A stretch of DNA of 64,000 bases from Pempheris klunzingeri. Taxonomy: Eukaryota > Chordata > Actinopteri > Acropomatiformes > Pempheridae. This document shows, in pieces, positions 28,223 through 43,200 of the stretch (positions are counted from its first letter, which is position 1; each line of letters starts with the position of its first letter). The notes below the pieces were generated by a model. The model saw nothing but the letters and a program-made list of their open reading frames with translations, made no database searches and was not told where the DNA came from. The stretch covers positions 13,447,618-13,511,617 of the forward strand of contig NC_092013.1 of the NCBI RefSeq assembly GCF_042242105.1. The letters are read 5' to 3'. The position numbers and the translations under genes were made by a program.

Positions 28223-31200
28223 CTGCACCGAGAGCAGTGATAAAACAAAAGGAGGGAAAGGACAGATGGTGAGAGGACATCTATAAACAAACACCACATG
28301 AGAAAAAGCTAGGCTGCCCAAAAATCCAGTGCTGGGATTCAACCAAATTCTGCATGATGGTATTTGAGCAGCACTGTGACTTCAGTCCAGAATAACTGTT
28401 ATTCCTCCCATGAATATTGTGCTTCATTTCACACCAAACACTCATCTGTTATTTTATATATGCGTATTGATATGAAATGTTGTCAGTATGTCGTGGTTCA
28501 TGCGATCTAAACAAATATGCTTTAGAAAGATTGTTAAAATACTAACATGCTCACAAATTTACCTGGTATGTTTATCATGTCTGTGTTCAGTTTAACATGC
28601 TGGCTTACAAACATTTGCTAATTAGCTCTAAACATAAAGTACAGCCGAGGCTGCCTAGAGATTCCATTAGTTATACAGGTATTAGAATATTGATTGGGTT
28701 GAATTTCTACCTGGGTTTACCGGTTCACCAATTCATCCTGAGGCTGACATGAACAACCAATAGTGGTCAAATATTTCACTCAAAACCACAAATGTCAATC
28801 TCAAGGTGGAGTTAATCGTTCTCTATCGCTATTCTTGTGATGCTGGTGATCTTTTTTACCTTTCATAAATGTATCTCAGACAAAAAAAAACCCTACAAAT
28901 TGTGTAGAAATGAAGTGCTTGTAGTATATTTTGCTTGTCACACATTTTCCTTGTTAATGAACTATGGGGAGAGCAGCAACACCCTGTGCTGTGATCTGAA
29001 GTTGGATCTCAAAATAGGCGCTGAAATGTTGTTAATTAGAAACTCCTGTAAAGGTCTGCTGCTCTTTAATTGGACTGGTTCATATAAGCAGTCCAACCAC
29101 TTGACTCCTCAGTGCTTTTTACTTTGTTTCTTGCAGGTTCATAGGATCAATTTCATACCTGTGTGTGTCAGTCTGTTGACCTTTTGTCTTTGTGTTGCTG
29201 TGAGTGTTTCCACACTCTTCTCAAATCAATATCTCCTTACACTAAACCAGTCCGTCAGTGACTGCAGACCTGATTTATTGATACACACATATGACAAGAA
29301 CTAACCTTCGCTAATTAACGCTAATCGTCATGCTACAGTTAAACAGATTATACCATGAGCCAAATCATCTGAGGTCACTGGGGTTTCTGCAGTTAACATC
29401 ATGACAGGTTAACAGACTGTGTCCTCTCACCACAATGCATTTAAATGGTGTTCAAAATCACCAATCATCCATCACTAAATGTATTTTCCCATAAAATCTA
29501 TACAACATTTCATTCCAGACATTCAGATGAATGCTGTCTGTAACCTACACAAAGTCAAGAAGAAGACAACAAACATAACGGGAGTAGCTGCCGACTTTGT
29601 CAGTAACTCTGTAACAGGCTCTTGAGACAACAAACAGTAAAGCAAATCTTTTTTTCTATTCCTCATTAAACTTCAAAGACAGAAAACAGAACTATACACT
29701 TCAAGGGCATGTGGAAAGTCACACTTTTGAGCTCATGTTTGGAAACTTCCAACACTACAAGCAAACCATGAGAAGGGAAAAAGGAGTTACATAGCAAGAT
29801 GCACACAATATAGACCATCAATTAGCCAGAAAATACTTAAGAATATTGAAAATTGAATGAGGAGCAACTCTGACGATGTTGCACTACGTCAAAACATGTT
29901 GTTGTGACCCCAGAATATGATATTAGAAAAGATGAGAGAGGCAGAGAGACATATTGCAGTTGAAATCAGCCCATGTTGACAGAGAATATGAGACTGGGGC
30001 CGCAATCGAGCACACACAGGTGTTTAAACAAGAGGTGAACTATGACGGTGTAAACTAATTGCATGTAAACTGCATAACCGGTTGAATGATAAATTATTTA
30101 TTCAACATTGCATTCAGGTGACTATGACGATTTTCAGCTGTGGGAAAAGTAGTTGTATATATGAGAATAAATGGAAGATAGACAAATCAGCACTAAACAC
30201 AATGTGCAGTATTGCATGAACTCATATTTATCTTTACAAAGAAGCATTCAAAATTCAAATAAAAAACAACCAATTTTGAATCTAGCCACAAGCTCTCCCT
30301 GATTAATTTACACCCACCTCATGTGCATGTGATTGATGGAGCCAAGCGGAAAACGAAATAAAACATTAAAAATATGCATACAGAGCTCTGAAAGAGGAAC
30401 GAGTTCTGTCTCATGTTGGTTTTTCCACTGCTGGTTGAACGCCTAAAGCAAGTTGCAAAATGTAATCAGTCAATGGGGAAGAAAAATCCCATTTGGATTG
30501 GAAGATACACATTAGGCATGATATCTTCTTTTTTCTATGTGAAAATTGTCTCAGCATTTGATTGGAGGGGTTTAGCGCTGCCCTCAGGCACAAGTCTCTA
30601 CACGCATCTGAGTGACAGTTGATCGTTTACTGGAGTGGCATGGAGAAAGATGCTGCGCCATGCTAACAGTTAATGTGCTATTTCAGTCCTAGTTTGTAGA
30701 AGGGTAAGTATTATATTTAGGCTTAAATCCTGTTGAGTAATAATGAGTGCAGACCAGCATATCGACTATTGGGTGATAATCAGAGCTGAAGACTTGAGAG
30801 TCGACTTGGAGTTTAGTTAGCCCCGAGTCACAAAAATGAGGACTCAAAGGTCCCGAGTTCATACACATATTCAGAGCTAGACAGACTTAGCTGCTGCAGC
30901 CGTTTTCCAGATACAACTAAAAAGCCAAAAAATTTCACCTGACAATAAAAATTGAATAAGATATTGACAGGCAGGTCTTTTGTTGTGGCAAGCTGTAAAT
31001 GTCTATTTTTAGGCCTATGCATTAAAAAGACTTGTAATCAGCTATGTGAAATTTTGGTTTATATGCTTTCTTGCCAAGAAATCGATGACAAGATCGATGC
31101 TACTCTGGTATTTGTCTACAGCTCACATGTTATGTCCATGTGAGCTGTAGAGGTGCTGGTAGGCAGAGTTTTAGAAACTTTTTTTCTAACAGTCATTCGA

Positions 31201-34200
31201 GCTGTTTCTCCCTGCACAAGTCTTCATGCTAAGCTAAACTGATCCCCACTGGCTCTAGCATTGTACATACTGGACAGACATGAGATTGGTGTTGATATTC
31301 TCATCTAAGAGGCTTGAGACTTGCTTTGACAAGACTTGAATTTTGACGTTGAATTGCCCCAAAAGACTTTAAAATACCTCTGGTGGCAAAGCCACATGCG
31401 TAGTTCCACAGACTGAACTATGTCAGAGAATGACAGGGTGATTTCTAGACTGCTGTCTGACAGAGTGAGGAGCCATGTGTGAGGAGGCTGGGGTTTGATC
31501 CGGTCACTGAGACGGGGTCGGTATGGGTGAAAAGGGGGGAGCAGATGGGTGGGTTGGGGTTCAATGGACCAAAGAAGCCTTCAGTGTCCCGAATGCTTCA
31601 CTGACCTGGCTGGGCTGATCCCAGTGTGACAGGAGCATGGCTACCTGTCACATTATCATTCACAGTCATGGGCCCAAATGTCATTCCCACTCTGCGCTGC
31701 ACCCACGTCACATGAAAAGCTCTGGATTTGTCAACGCTACTCAGTTTCAATTTTGTAACAAGGAGTGGAAATCCAGATGGACGCAGGAGATGTGGTTTTT
31801 TTGTGGTGTAGTAAAATTTGACCTTGTGGTTTGAAGGGATGGACAAAAAAAACAAACCAGTTATTCTTATAACACCTGTTGAATATTTCAGTGCAAAATC
31901 AGTGATTTTATTTTCAATTTAAAGGGAGATCACCGATCACGACTTACTGATGAAGAATCACATTCAACTACCATAAGTGATTGATTACTTATTACTATTG
32001 CATTAGACATCTAAGACTGTTGTATTTTCTGACAGCACCTTCGACAGTTCAGTTACTTTAGAGATATGAAATCAGCATTAGAAGTAATTAAAAAAAAAAC
32101 TTAATTAGTATCAAAATAAGTATATGCAAATATTCTATGTGCAAAATAGCACAGACTGGTTATATCAGATCTAGGATTCCACAGATTAGTTAAATAAATA
32201 ATCGCTTATTCAAATTGTTGCTGATTAATTCTCTTTCAGTCACCTAATCTAGTAACTGCTTTAGCTCCAATAATATCCCATACTATCCCTACTTAATATT
32301 CAAAATGAAATGTATACTGTAACATGCAAGCCCTTGTGTATTCTGTTTTGTTTTTTGTGGTTATTTTTATGTTTTTTGTATCCGTTTCAACCGGGCTATA
32401 TTTGGATTATTTATCAGGTTTGCTTGCATTGAATTGAACTGAACTGAACACTGTGGCCTCTGCCTCAAAGCTGTAGCAATTAGGCGCCATAAAGCTGTTA
32501 TCATCAAAAAGGCTTATTCTTACACTCCACGTGAACTCACGAGTAGACTTACTTCATCTTGCTTCATCCATTGCTGACTCTTGAAAACACTCATTCATCA
32601 GCTTTTATGTCTCATGAGAAACATTTGCATCAAGTGGAATTGTGTGCATTTATTTTTTTTTACCTCGAAAGCAAGTTAGAGTCAGTATATTAGTGGACAG
32701 CCCCTTGGTGAGAGGCAGCACACTTCCACCAGGGGCTGTTGCGTCTGGGCTTTTCATTAACACCTAAGAAGGTGTCAATCACAGTTTGCTTGCTGCTCAT
32801 AAACAAAACAGCAGTAGAGACAAGGTCCAAATCCCCTGGGTCCCACCAAAGTGGCAACTACGGCTTGAGCCAAAACAGAGGTGCCTTAAGATACGTTTTT
32901 GTAATGGCCATCAAAAAGTAGCGGACTGCATTGAACTGACTCTCTAGGTGGTTGTGCACTGTTCAATATGTTCATATAAACAATGGGTCAAACAAGATGC
33001 TTGTATTTATAATTCAGTTGTGCGATTTCCCTCAGCTTTACTGAGTGTTTTTGTCTCTTTCAGCACATTGTTTTGGTTTCACAGCCAGCAGGTGCTTTTC
33101 TTTTGTGCTTCAGTCTCACTGGTCTCATCAAACATGTTTCTGGACCAGTAGAAAATTTATTTATTTATTTAACAGGGACAGTACACATTAATGAACATTT
33201 CTGTAAATGTGCCAGTATTAGACTGACTCTAAAAACATTTTATACTACCTGCTTTGCACCAGACAAAGTTAATGACGAGCTGGAGAAGGTCGTGGTGGCT
33301 TTAGCAGCTAAAGAGCCATATATTTCACTCAGGAGTTGGTAGAGACCAAAAACAAAGCTAAAAAGAGAGTGAATATTGAACTTGAATTTGTCAGGTGGCC
33401 AAACACGTGACGCAAAATCAATGCTAATGTTGCTCTGAATGTGCTGCATGCGTAAATACTGTTTGCTAACACACTCACCATATCAACTTTATAAGGCGTT
33501 AATATGTTAATGTTTTGTTCACAGGTGCTTTTGGTGACTCAAAGTTCCAAAAAGATCATTTGCAGGTGTGGCAGGCATTGGGGTATAAGTTTCAAAACAG
33601 ACAAAAAAGAATAACAACACAATTATGTATAATCCCAGCACATACAGTAGCTAAATATTATATATACATAATAATTCTGAAACCTGCTGTAAGACAGTTT
33701 CTGCAAATATATCAATTCAACTTTTTACTTTTATGCTTCTGAATATTACTCTGCAGTTTCTGGCCATTATCAATTTTTAGATAATTTGTTAAAGAAATGA
33801 AAATCATGAACATGGATGAAGAAATCTGTAAATATCTTTCAAAAGGATATCTACAGTGCAACATTAATGGTTACTGAATTCTGGGCAAATTTCTTAGTAA
33901 AACTGCCCATGCACTATATTTGAATGAAGGGTTCCATTTCAGTTACATGTTGACGAGCGCTTCAATTGCGATACTCATCAAATTACAATAATGGTTATAT
34001 GGAGATATTATAGGACTTCAATTTTCCAGCAGTCCGAATGGCAAGCTTGTGATACAGTGGGCTTTGAATCCCACTAGGTTTACCTGTACCATGTAGTGCA
34101 GCATGAAGCACACATACCTGAGACTTCTGTGTCACTGTGCAATTCTTCTTGTTCCGACAGCCTCCTTTCTACCCTCCGGACTTCAGGCACATAGAAATCT

Positions 34201-37200
34201 CCCTGCCGAGCCAGTGGGGCCATGAACTGGATCTGACCCCCTGTGTAGATCTCAAGGAACGGGTGAGCACACAGCCTCCTTTCCTGTGAGAGATGTGTAA
34301 GTCATGAGACGTTCATCCTTTACAACAAATGTAATGCATACATTAGGATATGTGTTTCCTTTAAAGATTGTGTGTTTAGTAGTAATTAGTAGTAATGTTA
34401 AGTGCACAATTCGGTCAAATTTAAAAAATCTATGTGTATATGAGCACGTCTTGGAATTGTCAGTGCTAATTTAACTCTGAAGGTGCAAAGCCCATTAACA
34501 CTTAGCATCACTGGAAAATTTGCTGTGTTTGAATGCACGCATGCATTTACATGGAGGGTAGTAGGATACAAGCACGGACATGCTAATAACCCCACAAGTC
34601 TGATTCAAATAAATGATGAGTGAAAACGATTTGTGGGAACCTCACTGCTCCACCCCTGACCTAACATAAACGTCTCACCTGTCCTCACAACCCACAATGC
34701 GACACATCTTAGATCCCTATAGTCAGTCTTTATGAATGTTCAGCCTCCACACTTCACACTGCCTCTGCTAAATCTGCCATTGTTCTTCTGTAACTTGCCT
34801 CACTCCTATAGAAGTGGGAAGTCTCACATGACAGAGACCACTCCACTTCTCCGGGCTCATTAACCTTTCATACACCATGTTTTGTTATTCTGCTCATGCA
34901 CAGCCAATGTCTGTTACTTTCACCTTTCTTTTGGCACATGCTAAATGCCGAGCAATACTAGAGACACATTGCAGCTACAGTGCAGTATCTCAATATGACA
35001 AATTATCTTTGGATAAAATTCATCTTCATTATTATTTGACTATTTCACTGGTTTGTTACTGTTTGTTGCAATTTAATGCAACCAATATTAACTTGTTATG
35101 GTAAAAAGGGTTGAAGATTCAGAGCGAGTCGTGACAACAGCATTTAGTATAGTTTAAGATTAGTTTAAATTTAATTAAAAGAGGGTGTGGCACGGATTAA
35201 ATAGAGAAGGATTCACATCTTGCACTCTTCCTCCAGCTCCATACCCTGTGTTTCATCACTGACTTGAACTATATTACCCTAAGTACTTTAGACCATAAAT
35301 CATTTCTTACACTATGGTAAATTCATGATATCTCTCCTGGAGTTCAAACTGTTCATATTATTATCATTTCTTGACAGATCCTGGGAGTACGGAGTCCCTG
35401 TGCATCTTTGTGATGTCCCAGTTTCATGCAAAGTGGAAGTGGTGACAGGCAGGTTACTGTTTAGTGGAACATTACAGGAACGCTGCACATATAGGATCAG
35501 GCTTGTAGACTGAACAGACGCACATAAGACAGATTCTTTATGGGAGACAGCTAACTTGAGCTTGACTCGAGCCTATCATCTCTCTCACCATCTGTCTCTC
35601 AGCCCAATTATGACAGCAGAGACGTTCCTCTCACTGCTGTCTGCAGGAACCATGTTGTCAGTTTCCGTGATTTCAGCGACATCAATTATTGGTGCATTGG
35701 TGCAAACATCTGAGCAGCCTCATTGGCTCATCAGCTGGAGTGTACGCGCATGCATGCAGACATACACGCACGTTTTATTTTGCAGTTTGCAGTAAATAAA
35801 TGATCAAATGTGAAACTGAAATAAAGCACAGTCACACTGTTCAGCGTTAATATTTCACTGGTATATTTAGAATGATCAGAATGAGCTTCCCTTTAATTTA
35901 CAGAGTACAATGGATGGCAAAGCAATTTGGTTTGGTTAGTTGGTGCTCAGTGTTACTGCAGACAAGATGTACCAAATAAGAGTAGACTCAACAGTCTAAT
36001 GGCACACTTAAAAGGTCCAACCACAAAAGCATAATATACCAAGGATGAGTTTTAAAAGCACTGCATTTACCCCAAGAGGAGCCACTCTTTCTCTTTCTGA
36101 ACAGCCTCTGCACTTTTTTCACTTCTTTTATAGAAATTCTGGACTCTTTGCAGAGACACACGACCTGCAGTTCATAAAGATATGAAGAAAGTAGACATCT
36201 GTTGCTTAAAAACACCCTGTAAAGAATTAGTAGCATACAGGTCTAGTAATTCAGGGGGCCGCATAAGATGTCAAATAACAACATTTTTGGATTCACTTTG
36301 CAGTCCTTATGGCCTGGTCTAGGTCAAATGCCAGTGGAACGTTATTATTTGAAATGGAAACATCATGAAGAAATTGTGTTAACAATAGAAATTTCACCGC
36401 AACCAATCGAGCAGCTCTCTCTCACTGAGAGGACCTAGAATTGGTGAAAGTCTCCCTTGACTGGCTAGATTTTCTAAAGCCTGAAAACACAGCCATGAGG
36501 AGGTGCACAAGTCTAATATTCTCAAAGGCTACTTGAATTACAATATGCTGAAATCTTATTATGGATTATTTGCCAAATTACACCAAAAATGCACTAGCTA
36601 CCTCAGCTTTAAATTGTTTTTGAGTTTATGACTTATCTGTAACCTGTCTTGACAACCTGATGGACCTTAGTTTACTAATTTACTTTTAAATGTATATATT
36701 CTTGTATCAGGTTTCTGCCTCAAGCAGAATGAATCATCACTGAATCTTTTGTAACCGATTATTTCAAGGTTTTTCACGTGTCCATTCCATTATTTTTTTT
36801 TTTTTTTTGCGTAACCTCTGAGCACCTACTAAAAATGACTCTCATCTCAAATGCATTCCTTGTAAAAACAGACGGCAGAAGCTGCATTAGTGCATTAAAG
36901 TTTCAAATGGTCTTTTCATTAATAAAAAGCGAAACAGCTCTTCAACACATGGTAGAGGGGTGAGTGCTTCTAGGTTTTTCAGAACCAACGATGATCGCCA
37001 GACAAGTGAGTGAAGACTAAAGGAATGCTAAATGCTAATTCACTCTGAATGGATTCATATTCAGGGAGAGGGTCCACTCTCCTTGTGTGTGCTCTAAACA
37101 GAACTTGCTGTTTTTATTACTTCATGAATTGGATCCCCTCCTGGCAATTAATAACCTGGAAAGTCTTTTAAAATAAGAGACTTTCATTTAGCTTACACTG

Positions 37201-40200
37201 TGAATAAAAATTAATAACCACAACTTGACAGCTACAGTTGTTTAATGCCTAAAACTGTTGTTATTTTATAAATTTGCTTATTTTTATTTGCATGCACAGT
37301 AGACAATACATTAACTAAGAATATAACCAGAATATGGCCTCAGTATCATACGTCAGCTTTACAGAAGGGCAGAGGAAATAATATGTGCATGCAAATATGT
37401 CAGAGGCAGGGCAGGACTTGGCCTGTCTTTTGTGATTCAAAGGGCCCAATGTGCGCTTGCACATAATGTGCATGAACAGTGTTTAGAGCTGAAACAATTG
37501 CTTGATAAGAAAACTGACAGAATGTTAATTAGCAACTATTTTGATAACTGACTATTAAAGATATCTCTTGGTTTTAGGCGGCCAAAACAAGCAATTTAGA
37601 TCACGTAGTCATGTAAGACTTCAGGAAAGTGTGATTCCTAGTGACTCACTATTTTCTGACATTTTACACCAAATAAGTTATTTATTAATAAAGCAAATAA
37701 TCAGCAGATTGAAAGATAATCAGTGAGAAAATAATCAGTTGGTGCTGCCCTTTAATGTTTTAACTGCTTACACTGGTTAATAGAGCTTATGAATGGATCA
37801 GTTTATGTTGTTGTACAAACATTTTAAGAACATGTTAAGATATTCTGTACTGTATTTAAGACCTTTCAAAGACCTTGATTTTATTTTTTACTGCAACCTG
37901 AGGACACACATGTGTGGGTGCACCCACCGCCTATACCCATTTCTTACAATGACTGCTAGGTGAGTAAAACAACAACCTACCCCAGTGAACCTAGCTATGC
38001 GGTGAGGTCAGTTTCTCTGTGTCTTATAAACAGAGGACCTGGGACAGAGGGCAGGCAAATAACGAGACCAGCAGCTGAATCACTGAGACAAACTGTGCAC
38101 AGTAGGCTTTTGTAATTGGGTAGGGGGTTATGGCTAGTGTACTTATTGATTTTCGTTTGATTTTCTCCATACTCTTCTCTGCAGTATCAGGACCTCAGGA
38201 GCCCAGGAGAGCACTTGAGGTGGGCCAGAGTGAGAGGGTCATAGTAAGGTCATTTTTTTCTTTTTATCCTGCACAGCACAAAAATGGCAATATTTCTGGA
38301 CAAAAATATGTTGGTTATTTGTTTCTCTGGCATGAAAACATTATTACCTTGTAGCATTATTAGGGCAATAGACATGGGAAATTATAAGGGCCAACAGAAC
38401 CTGACCTCACTTTACTTTGATTTCATTGTTTCAAAATTTGAAAACAGCACTGAAGCAGAACTGGATAAAACCATCTTTGCTGCATGTTATGCTGTTTTCA
38501 AATGTTGATGATTCTGACGATCACCACTAATATGTTTCAAAATTGAAATTTGAGACTTTTTATACTTCCATACTTTGATTCCATGCTAATAAGCCTAATT
38601 TTTTTCTCAGAAGTATCTTCAGTAGATGCTGCTCTTCAACAGCACCCACCACACCCACCAAAGCTCAGTTAATGGGTTATAAAAAGCTTAATTATTGAGC
38701 TAATTCACATGTCACAATTAAATAAACTTTGTTGTGATGGTGCTTTGTTATACTGAAACATTGTGAAGGAAAACCTGCATTAACAAAGGATTAAAAATGA
38801 ATGAAATTAGTTTTGAGAGTAGGGGATTGCATACATAAAATGTACATAGGTCCGTACACACAGCTGTTTGATCACCTCGCAAGCACTTTCTCATGCTAGC
38901 TGTGTATTTGTAGCCACTCTGCAGTGGGTCCTGAGGGAACTGGTGAAGGATAGTCCACATGAAGAAGAGGATGTGCTAGTGCCCTCTCTTTCCAGGTTCC
39001 TATTCCAGAGAACAACATCTGCAAGGGACCCCTGTGCAAATACATCACATGTGTCCTTGGATAAATAAATGAAACTGTACCGGGTATTTTTAGAGCTCTA
39101 AAACAAGATTTCCGGTCCCCCGGTACAACACAGCTATCCACTTATGCTTGATAAGTTACCTTCTCCTAGAAAGCTATGGAGGCTCTACACCAGTTCATCA
39201 TATAGTGCAACACCACACATAAATGTATAATCCAACAAAAACACATTCATTTTATTTGCTGTTGCAGCTGGAAAATGCACTGGTCACATTGTGGGCCAGC
39301 TATTTCCATGAACACTGTACCCCGATTCCTGATAAAACCAGACAACGACAGTATTGTAGTTCAATAAGACTTTACATGACTTGAAGTTTAGCTAACATGA
39401 GTTTTTTGACAGCATAAGATGTGCGGTACCATTGGAAACAATTTGTCAGTGCAAGAAAAAAGTAAAAAACAAGTGCAAGGACTACATTGTTGTGTAGTGC
39501 CATTTGCATCTATGGTTCTAGTCAAATTAATCAAATAAAATTTTAAATCAGACTAAGTTGTGTGAAGTGGTTTCAAAGACTGACAAGTAATCTTGGTCTG
39601 TTATTCGTGATGTGCTTACTGTGGTTTTGACTGTAATGAGAGTAAAATAAACAGTTAAGGTGTTAGAAGATTTATAAGTGGAACTCCCAACACACAAAGG
39701 AATAAGACATGCTTTTCCCAGGTGGCTCTTGATGAATCACATCCACTTTGAATATTCATGAATTCCTTCCTTTACACAGGGATTTGGTTTAGGAACGCCC
39801 ATAAATGGACGCAGTATCAGCTTTAAGACCAAATAACTGGGAGATCCTGATGAACCTTAAGCACAATTCTCCCTAAATTCCCCTTAGATGAGAACAGAAA
39901 TCGTCAACAATGGGACAAATAGACTAGAATAATAATCTGGTCTAAAACCCAAATAAATGCAATTTACAAAGGTATGAAAAAGAGAAAAGCAAAACTGCAA
40001 GTTTCCCGGTAAGAATTGCTTTTCCATAGCAGCAGACAGGCAGCATGTCAAACAGAAAACAAGCTCTTTTACAGTAATAGTGGTAGCACCTTAACTGCCA
40101 TGCTGACCACGCTACTGACATGGTGTGCAGCAACAACAGGGACAGAAATTAATGAATCAGGCTGAGTTGGTGAAGAAAATGCTGCCTATGTTGAACCACA

Positions 40201-43200
40201 AAATAAATGCAATGAAGAAGAAGTCGTAACATAATCTCACTGGAATTTCAGTTGGACTATTATCAAACTTTCATCATTTTTTAAATATCTTTTAGGTTTA
40301 AGAGCCAAATCTGTAGCAAGACTGTACTCACAATGCATTTTTTTTTTTTTTTTTTACTAATAATCAATTCTCCAGTGGGCTTCAGTTGTACTGACCAATA
40401 CAGATTTCATGCATGTGGTGAGAATGAAAAATAGAGATTTCTAAGGGAGTAAAATAAAAACTATTTAATATTTTTCAGCATTTTACTGTCTAAAAGAAGC
40501 AAAGTTCAGAGTGGCAGTTGATAACCCAGGGGGCATTGCACCACCTACCTTAGAGTGAAAGAGTCAGCCTCGATGAATCAAAGACAGTGAAAAATAGATG
40601 GAGAAAAGTGAAGATCTGTTGCCCACAGGGAGAGAGAGGGGGAAAACAGATTTTCTTTTCAGAAGAAAACAGCCGACAAATGATCAGTCAGAGTACTGAG
40701 ACAACAAAACAACAACCTCTGCCTCAGCAATGGCCCCCTTGTCTCCTGAGGAGAAATGCAAAAGGAACTAAACACCACTGTCAGCAGTGAAGAGGACAGC
40801 TGATGGAACAAAGTGGCACATAAGTGCTCCCAACCATTTTACTGGTTCAAGTGATCTGCAAACAGGGTTTCTTTTTAGATATACTAAGTATAAATTAGCA
40901 TTTTCTGTGAGCAAGAATTAGCAGCCCTAAACCCACCACTCCAGCCATTTCTAGTCAACTATCAGCTGTTGATGTGAGTATTAAGACACATTAATCCAGG
41001 GTGTTAACGCAAAATACAAAATGAGCTAAATTAATTCCATGAAAACCACAGCCAATGCAAGTTTGTATATTATTCCTCTAATCATTACAAAGCAGATTAT
41101 AGTAAATATATAATGACTTTTGCATTTGGAAAATGGTAGAATTCTTTGGGAGTTTTTCTTTAGTTACAAAACTCATGTAATGAGTAATTCCACCAGCCTA
41201 GTCGTGTAGTAAAAGAAACTTGAACTTTATCGGAATTGCCGCTGGAGGTTAAGCAATGTAGTTCTACTTAAAAGGCAGGAAAAACTTAGCCAGAAGTAGC
41301 CAGAGACAAGTATACTATATATAAGATGACCTTAGCAGGCTACCAGTATTAAAATGCATAATAGTTTTTCCTTCAAGGTAACTGCTGTGTGAACTCTCAA
41401 AAGTGATCAGAACTCAATTCAAGGATTTTCCCCTCACTCCAGTGTTGGTGTGGTCTCAAGAGATGAGTGGTTTCACAGATGAGCAACATCTTTGAAATAT
41501 ACATCTACAATCTATTAACTTTAAAAGGCTTGAGGCTTTAAAATAGCAATTGCAACATTGTATACAAAACAAGTTTTACTGTCCTTGCCTGTGTAGCTAC
41601 ATATTTGTCTAGTATATACAATACAGGGTATTCAGTAATGGTATTGATTAGCGCCAATAAAAATACAAGAGTATTTCAGTTCAGATTGCACTTCACAAGG
41701 GTCAATGAATGTGAAGGACAATTGTGTAGCAGATTTCTCTCCCATAATACTTGCAGCAAACAAAGAAGTGTGGCAAATAGAACGGAAAAATAACATCCAT
41801 CGAATCAAACCCAGACATATTGTGGTGCTAAACGCTGCAGGGACACTACCACTTAGACTGCAGTAAGTAAAAATGACTTCAAAGGCATCACCTGATGGTT
41901 GATAGTGACAGCAGTCTTTCAGTGGCTGTAGGACACAGAGGCAGCTTCTCTTACAGATAACAAAACCATAAGGCCAAGCCGTCTATCTTATCCCAAAGGA
42001 CATTGAAGTTTTTCTGGTTTTTCTGAGGAAAAACAGAAACTGCAAAATGAAATTGAAATATCACCAAAACTTCCACACTGGACTAAAACTGCTCTCTGGT
42101 AATATCAGACTTGTTGAACAGTTAAAAGAATAATTAAAATCAGCGGAACAAGAGATATCGTCTTTTTAATTCCACAAAGTCTTGTCTAAACAAGGCACCT
42201 ATATCCCCACAATACAACTCAACCACTGACCACTCGGTTGGAGATGTTGGTGTGTTATGCTGGTAGTAATGCTAATAATAACCTCTCACCTCAAGCAGAA
42301 ATAAGGGGCAGGCTACAGAAGTCTGGGAAGCGCACTTTGTTACTAACTTTGTAACTTGACGCCCCCACAATTTTTTTAAAGTGTTGAACTCCAACTGCAA
42401 CTAACAAACTCACAGTAATTTGTCAGATTCAGTGCACTTCTTCAGGAGCCACATGCTTTGTACAACTTTTTTCATATATGTCTATGTATAAGACCTGTAA
42501 ACAGACAGATATGTAAAAGTAGTGGAATTTTCACTTCAGGTATTCTAGAAGTCATAAAAACTGAAGCAGTGATCTTTGAATCAAAATTGCCATTTGCTGA
42601 TGCTTTTCTTCTGTTAAAGCACTTAAATATGTGACTCAAGGGGCACTACAAAGCCAATAGTAGCACTCAGTTGCAAAACAGAACGTGTAATTCAGGGGAT
42701 AACGACATTTGACCGCTTCCTGTAGCCCGTGCGTTAATGACAGTGATCTGTAAGATCATGGAGCATACCACTCCATCAGAGACATACGATCCTCCTCTGC
42801 CTAGCAATTTACATTCACTCCATTACTTTTCCTCCACTGGAGTTGAACAGGAAACTGAGAGAGGCCAGGAACAAGTACAGGGAGAAGATTGAGGCCAAAA
42901 TGAGACAGAACAGTTCGAAGGAGGTGTGGAATGGATTAACGGATGACAGGCTGCAGCAAGCCTGCTCCTATCCTTCAAGGGGACTCAGAATTTTCTACTG
43001 AGCTGAAACACAGACTGTATATAAGGATGGATGACGCTTCCTTCCAAGGTACAAAAATGAAGCCAAAATTCCCCAGATACAGCCGTTGCCATCTTAGTGC
43101 TGGTGACTTTATTTAGAACCAGAGTCTGCAAAGTAGTGATCGCAGCTCCAGAGCGCATGACCCAACCATGAGTTGGCTGTCAATCACAACGTTTCACCAA

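Larger units (their letters stand above)
28223..34117 (-). other. tex264: TEX264 intron 3
   Basis: This intron holds a reverse copy of the teleost repeat family seen at 3370-3930 (here 28540-28815), a foldback element at about 31055-31312, a possible LINE tail at 32330-32450 and a repeat fragment at 33150-33250. An open frame of 155 codons at 28837-29304 shows no recognisable domain. No RNA gene was seen. Confidence 0.75.

Noticed and set aside
28837-29304. Open frame of 155 codons with hydrophobic segments
   Set aside because: Leu/Cys/Phe-rich composition expected of random AT-rich DNA, no recognisable domain, inside a TEX264 intron next to a repeat.
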